This document shows positions 45,001 to 49,089 of a stretch of 49,089 nucleotides of DNA, piece by piece. Below the pieces are notes generated by a model, which did not search any database, was not told the DNA's origin, and worked only from the letters and a program-made list of their open reading frames with translations. Position 1 is the first letter of the stretch, and each line of letters starts with the position of its first letter. Where the stretch lies: assembly GCF_000003605.2 (NCBI RefSeq), contig NW_003140834.1:3910-52998 (forward strand), written 5' to 3'. The position numbers and the translations under genes were made by a program. This DNA comes from Saccoglossus kowalevskii (lineage: Eukaryota; Hemichordata; Enteropneusta; Harrimaniidae).

Positions 45001-46213
45001 TAGTGGAAGGTACCAGATCGACCAGTTTTGGGGATCCAGAAACCTGCACTAAGGTACTAACGTTTGCAGACATGCATAAATCACTGCAAGTGGACAAGTC
45101 AACCAAGCTGATGATAGATTCTGAAGTTCTCTTTAGATGGCTTCTGGCAGTATCCAAACAACATGATGTGGATTTGCAGACAGTCCTAGCGGCAGTACCC
45201 CCTTCATTGTTCCATGACGATGGCAACATGCGAAAATGCACCAAGGCCAAACTTGCCAAAGAGTTAGAGTTCATGACATAGTCATATTCACGACGTGCAA
45301 AACTTACCCCAAATTGAAGGATCTACAGCCTACATATTTGATGAAATGGCATTGCTACAGAGCCAACATGAGTCTCAGTTCAGCACATTTGAAGACCTGG
45401 CTCAGCTACTGCTACAGAGAGTTTTACTGCTTCTGAATGGTCGAATGGGAGTAGAGGATGTTGTGCTTGTGTTTGATCATTATGATGCCCCAAACTCCAT
45501 CGAGTGTCAGGAAAGAGTACGTCGTGGTGCTGTTGAAGCTGCTAGTCATATTATCACAGCTAGCCGAGTTGTGCCACATTACTGAAACTTCTTGAAAAAT
45601 ACCAGCAATAAAGCAGCACTTGCAGCTTATATTTGCAAGTATTTTATGGAAAAAGCCCCTGCAATGTTAACAGGAAACCATAGCATTACCCTGGCTGGCG
45701 ATTTCACAGATGGAAAGCAGGCCAAAGTGATCATGAAAGACCAGACTACAGATTTAGAGAACCTGTTGTGTACACAGGAGGAAGCAGACACAAGAATGTT
45801 GCTGCATGCTGTTGATATATCAGAGTCAAGTCATAGAATTGTTATTCGTGCAGACGATACAGATGTACTGGTTCTTTTGGTCTACTATTATAGTAAGGGT
45901 CAGTTGTCTGGTTTGGTCTATATGCATGCCGGTCAAACAAAAAACGTTTCATACCAGTACATGAAATATGTGACAAACTTGGCCCTAAGGTGTCTCAAGC
46001 ATTGCCGGCTGATCATACAATAACTGGTTGTGACACAGTATCAATCTGTTCAGGATATGTAAACGTACAGCATACAGTACACTTCTCCAGCATGCCGAGA
46101 AAATGCCTGCTGTTGTTTCATTTGGAGAGTCACAAAATCTGAACGAACGTCTAGCAACTGCACGTAAGTTTGTATGTGCCCTCTACTTTGAACTAGCTCC
46201 TTTTAAGTGCTCA
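42049..46213 (+). pseudogene. Decayed multi-domain zinc-finger protein with FEN1/XPG-like nuclease half
   Basis: About 4.2 kb of + strand coding sequence, now in some ten frame pieces with stops, so not functional as read. Order: an N-terminus with a basic EKKRRLD and CKIC (42099-42110); FHKSCRDAYTSS and CFICGKSN (42275-42470), cysteine/histidine pairs suggesting zinc binding; a conserved middle (43200-43470) with SYDEIRLFLTSVALDQ, LIDASIDNFDQNEDTLDGK and THAMAAVVYKR; LITADKSCG (about 43880) and WITMRVGGMHTS (about 43930); a helical part (44065-45280); then a nuclease-like half: IFDEMALL (45337), VFDHYDAP (45472), QEEADTR (45775), ADDTDVLVLL (45850) and, in a shifted frame, TGCDTVSICSG (46023). 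The blocks recall a multicopy family of uncharacterised proteins in invertebrate genomes; the nuclease assignment is my inference. The copy is cut off after KFVCALYF. Confidence 0.75.
45300..46060 (+). other. FEN1/XPG-like acidic motif series within the decayed gene
   Basis: The acidic residues come in the order and rough spacing of the structure-specific 5' nucleases: D in IFDEMALL (codon 45340), D in VFDHYD (45475), E and D in EEADTR (45778-45789), two D in DDTDV (45856, 45862) and D in GCDT (46032). In FEN1 the corresponding residues are D34, D86, E158/E160, D179/D181 and D233. Basic residues follow the second motif (ECQERVRRGA), as in the XPG N region. The similarity is by eye and needs a profile search. 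Confidence 0.5.
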
Positions 46214-46219
46214 TTCTAG

Positions 46220-47950
46220 TGTGCTGTTATTTTCAAAAGTACATTCTATTCGCGTGTTTTAAAGTTCATACACTCGTAGTAAAAGAGAAGCCTAACCTTA
46301 ACCAACCCTTGTCATAAAACTGAAGAGATTTTTCATGAATGAGAGATGTAACAGTCAGAGATTTTAATAAATCACTTGACAGGCTGACGCGGCCTACTTT
46401 GTATATACTTTGTCTGATGTAACCGCATTTCAGACTACTATGTAGTTAAATATTGATTTCTTCAAAATAGTAGTTTCTTCGTTGGTCTTAAAAAGTATTA
46501 TTGATTCGTCTTTGTATATATACTTGCAATTTCAATGCACGTTGTTTCTACAAAACTGTCACAAAACACAATTGTGTGAGATGCCATATTTCAGTGTGCC
46601 ATACAAACAGTTGAAATTGCCAAAGATATTGTATTCTCCCATGGATATATTTGATCGATAATTTATCGAGTAAAAACAATTATATTAAATTGATTCACAT
46701 ATGCTATGAATTATAATCACGTCAATTTCAGTTATTTTTTCAATTCATTTATTTTTGAGATTCATTCAAAGGGATCGTCTTATCACTGAGAACAATTAGG
46801 TGTCCCAAAGATAGAAAAATACATGTAAGAACAAAAATTACCAAAAAAAATCTCATCATATTTGTACATTTGCAATGAATGGCCCGGGTACAAAAGTTAT
46901 AACAAAAGATACCAATTATTCCAGTAAAATTTCTTCACCGCTGGCAAAACTGACGTAGCTGAATTAGATGGTTTTATCGGTTACTTGGTAATTAGTCTAC
47001 AAATCGAAGATTCTGTTGAACAAACGATCCTGGAATTAAACTGTATTGTTAAAGATGCAGTTTACCTGACAGGTATTTTAATTAGTTAATTAGGAAACCA
47101 AGATGACCTCCCTTGTCCACAAAATTATATATTTTCAAAAACATTATTGTATAAATTTTTAAATTTTGTTAGTATTTTTTTATGGACGTTGTAGTTTGAA
47201 ATATGCACAAATGTACCTTTTTGGTCAAAAGTGATTTAAAAAAAAAATTAGCTTCTAAACCATGCGTCTGTTTCCTGTCAAAATTGGTTTACGGGTACAT
47301 CTGTTTACTATGAAGAAAGTGTCGTCTTGAAAACTGTCTATCAGTTGTCAATTTTGAAGGGCAGCAGCTCAAATTTCACTACTTCAAGTTTATGCATAAA
47401 TTAATACCCAGGCTAGTTGTTTGTACGATTGTTGTAACACTGTTCAACCAGAAACAATGCTCTGACGGCGTTTTGAAGATAAACACATTGTCAATCATTT
47501 GTGAAAATTTCAAAACAAAAGGTCAAAGCGTCCAGGAGCTAGTTTTGGGATGTGCACTAAAAAGAAGCTGAGATAATTGCTAATTTGCATAACCATTCAT
47601 TCAGGGAGAAGTTTGCTAATGCTCATAATTAAAATGGCTGTGACAGTTCCAAATTTAAATTAGTATTAAGAATTATCGATTTGTAAAAAGTTAAATATAG
47701 TGCATAATATGGAGATCCCATAGTTTCTTTTTTCACCATGTTTCTTTTTTATTATTTACGTACAGCCTTGCTAAGCATTCAAAAGAGGGAATGTTTGTCT
47801 TTTGAGTATGTTCCACTACTCACAATTCTACAAAATTTTAACAGTCTATAGCCAAAACTGTTTGGATTATGAAAAGCAAAAAAAAAACAATACACTCCTA
47901 AGTGCCCACGAACCTGCATCTCTACCTTATGCCTTATGGCATTTGAATTA
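46220..47950. other. Unassigned AT-rich sequence
   Basis: No gene, repeat or RNA could be supported. Confidence 0.45.
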
Positions 47951-47958
47951 TCACTTAA

Positions 47959-48374
47959 AGGCCCAGGTATACTATAAATACACTCCTAAACAACACGGAT
48001 TATTTCCTTGCTTGTCCCCTGTAGTAAACAGCTCCAGCTAAGCTCCGGTAAAACGCGTGTTCTCAAACTTACAGGTCGATTATGTCGTGCCAAAGTGGAT
48101 GCATGTGACTATAAATATCACAGCAGTGACTAAGTGTAATATTTATGTCAATAAATAGTGTACGAGTTGAGATTTTGGCAGATAAAAGTCAAAAACACGA
48201 ACCAGGGAAAGGGACACGCTACTAATCTTGAATAATTAACTACCGTCAATCAAAGTCGCATGATGTTGGACCGCTGAAATGGGATGCGTTATAGGCTATA
48301 CAAGTGATTAACAACACTCGTTAGCATAGCCACACCTCCAATTCACACTTGCCCTGGACAAGTGAATTGGGCCT
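47959..48374. mobile_element. 416-bp TTAA-flanked MITE (AGGCCCA ends)
   Basis: It starts AGGCCCAGG and ends TTGGGCCT, inverted repeats of 7-8 bp, with TTAA outside each (47955-47958, 48375-48378). Near the right end CAATTCACACTTGCCC and GACAAGTGAATTG form a hairpin (48339-48369). It is less AT-rich than its surroundings and non-coding. TTAA targeting suggests piggyBac or Kolobok, but the ends differ from those of the intron 4 element. Confidence 0.65.
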
Positions 48375-48720
48375 TTAAATAGGTTGGACATTAGTTATAT
48401 AGAACATGGTGAAATTTCCCATTCATAATGAAGAACATCTAGACAGGCACTTTATGAAGAAAAAACACACTGAGATCCACTTAATATACAGGCAAGGTGT
48501 ATTCATTAACGCATAAATAAATATGACTCTTGAAATGGACTTGCATATGAACACGAAATCAAATCCTAAAGAATGGATACACAAGGGAAATGAGGTTACT
48601 GACCATTTCTAGTTAATCCTACAGGAACAGACAATATACAGTACAACACACTACAGGATCATTACGCTTATTTGGTTGATCCTGTAGATTGTACGTACAG
48701 GAAGATTCAAGATCATTTTC

Positions 48721-48868
48721 CATTTCTAGTTATTCACAAAGAATGGACGTACAGAAAAAAAGAGATCATTGTCCATTTCTAGTTATTCACAAAGAATGGA
48801 CGTACAGAAAAAAAGAGATCATTGTCCATTTCTAGTTATTCACAAAGAATGGACGTACAGAAAAACAA
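48721..48868 (+). repeat. 53-bp tandem repeat, 2.8 units
   Basis: The unit starts CATTTCTAGTTATTCACAAA and ends GAGATCATTGTC; copies begin at 48721, 48774 and 48827 and are nearly identical. A diverged relative (CCATTTCTAGTTAATCCTAC) lies at about 48602. The short + strand frame across it is a repeat artefact. Confidence 0.92.
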
Positions 48869-49089
48869 GCAGCCTGTCGGCTGAGATAGCTCCGCTGTTA
48901 GCAATGCACATGGCAATTAAAGAACAGAAGATATCATTAGAAAATGAACAAATCTGAGAGAGGTCCACATGTAGTACCTATATGTATAATATATCAAAGC
49001 AATTGGACTTGCGGTTTTCAACAAGAAGTCGAAAATATCACTTTTTACCAAAAATTACAAAAATATTCATCAAAATTAGAGAATTAAAG

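Noticed and set aside
46150-46170. GTAAGTTTG as a splice donor ending the nuclease-like gene
   Set aside because: Reading through gives ARKFVCALYF, which fits the family pattern better than an exon end.

Overview
The window is nuclear DNA from an animal, most likely a marine invertebrate. It is AT-rich, the host gene is split by GT-AG introns, there is one 275-base assembly gap, and many transposable-element families and minisatellites are interspersed. The species cannot be fixed from sequence alone.

The one clear, apparently intact host gene is an organic-anion transporter of the SLCO/OATP family, closest in motif detail to SLCO4A1. It lies on the + strand (20441-33908). Nine coding exons join in frame with good splice sites to give 682 codons plus a stop. 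The protein has the WVGAWW signature, about twelve membrane segments, and a ten-cysteine Kazal-like extracellular domain split across exons 6 and 7. Its introns hold many mobile elements.

Layout. 1-1.5 kb: a compound tetranucleotide repeat beside a possible minus-strand exon of a glycine-rich repeat protein. 1.5-6.3 kb: mostly unassigned, with an 81-bp pogo-like mini-element and a 56-bp perfect-stem hairpin flanked by a 9-bp duplication. 6.36-10.04 kb: a decayed LINE split by a 1.86-kb unclassified segment and by a small hAT-like insertion. 11.18-13.54 kb: a 2.4-kb element with inverted terminal repeats of nearly 400 bp that contains the assembly gap. 14.2-17.06 kb: small inverted-repeat elements and a second LINE 3' end. 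20.4-34.2 kb: the SLCO gene. 34.3-39.1 kb: a Helentron-like element inside a 35-bp minisatellite, then two large minisatellites (30/31-bp and 38-bp units). 42.0-46.2 kb: a decayed copy of a large zinc-finger protein whose C-terminal half carries the acidic motif series of FEN1/XPG nucleases. 47.96-48.37 kb: a TTAA-flanked element; 48.72-48.87 kb: a 53-bp tandem repeat.

The most noteworthy observations are the FEN1/XPG-like motif order in the decayed multi-domain gene at 42-46.2 kb; three copies of a family starting TAGTCCCCG, with asymmetric terminal inverted repeats, clean T^T insertion and one copy nested in another, which fits non-autonomous Helentron (Helitron2) elements; and the long-inverted-repeat element around the gap with repeated CTCTGCGA motifs. 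No intact new multi-gene system was seen, and no retrovirus-like or Polinton-like element was recognised.
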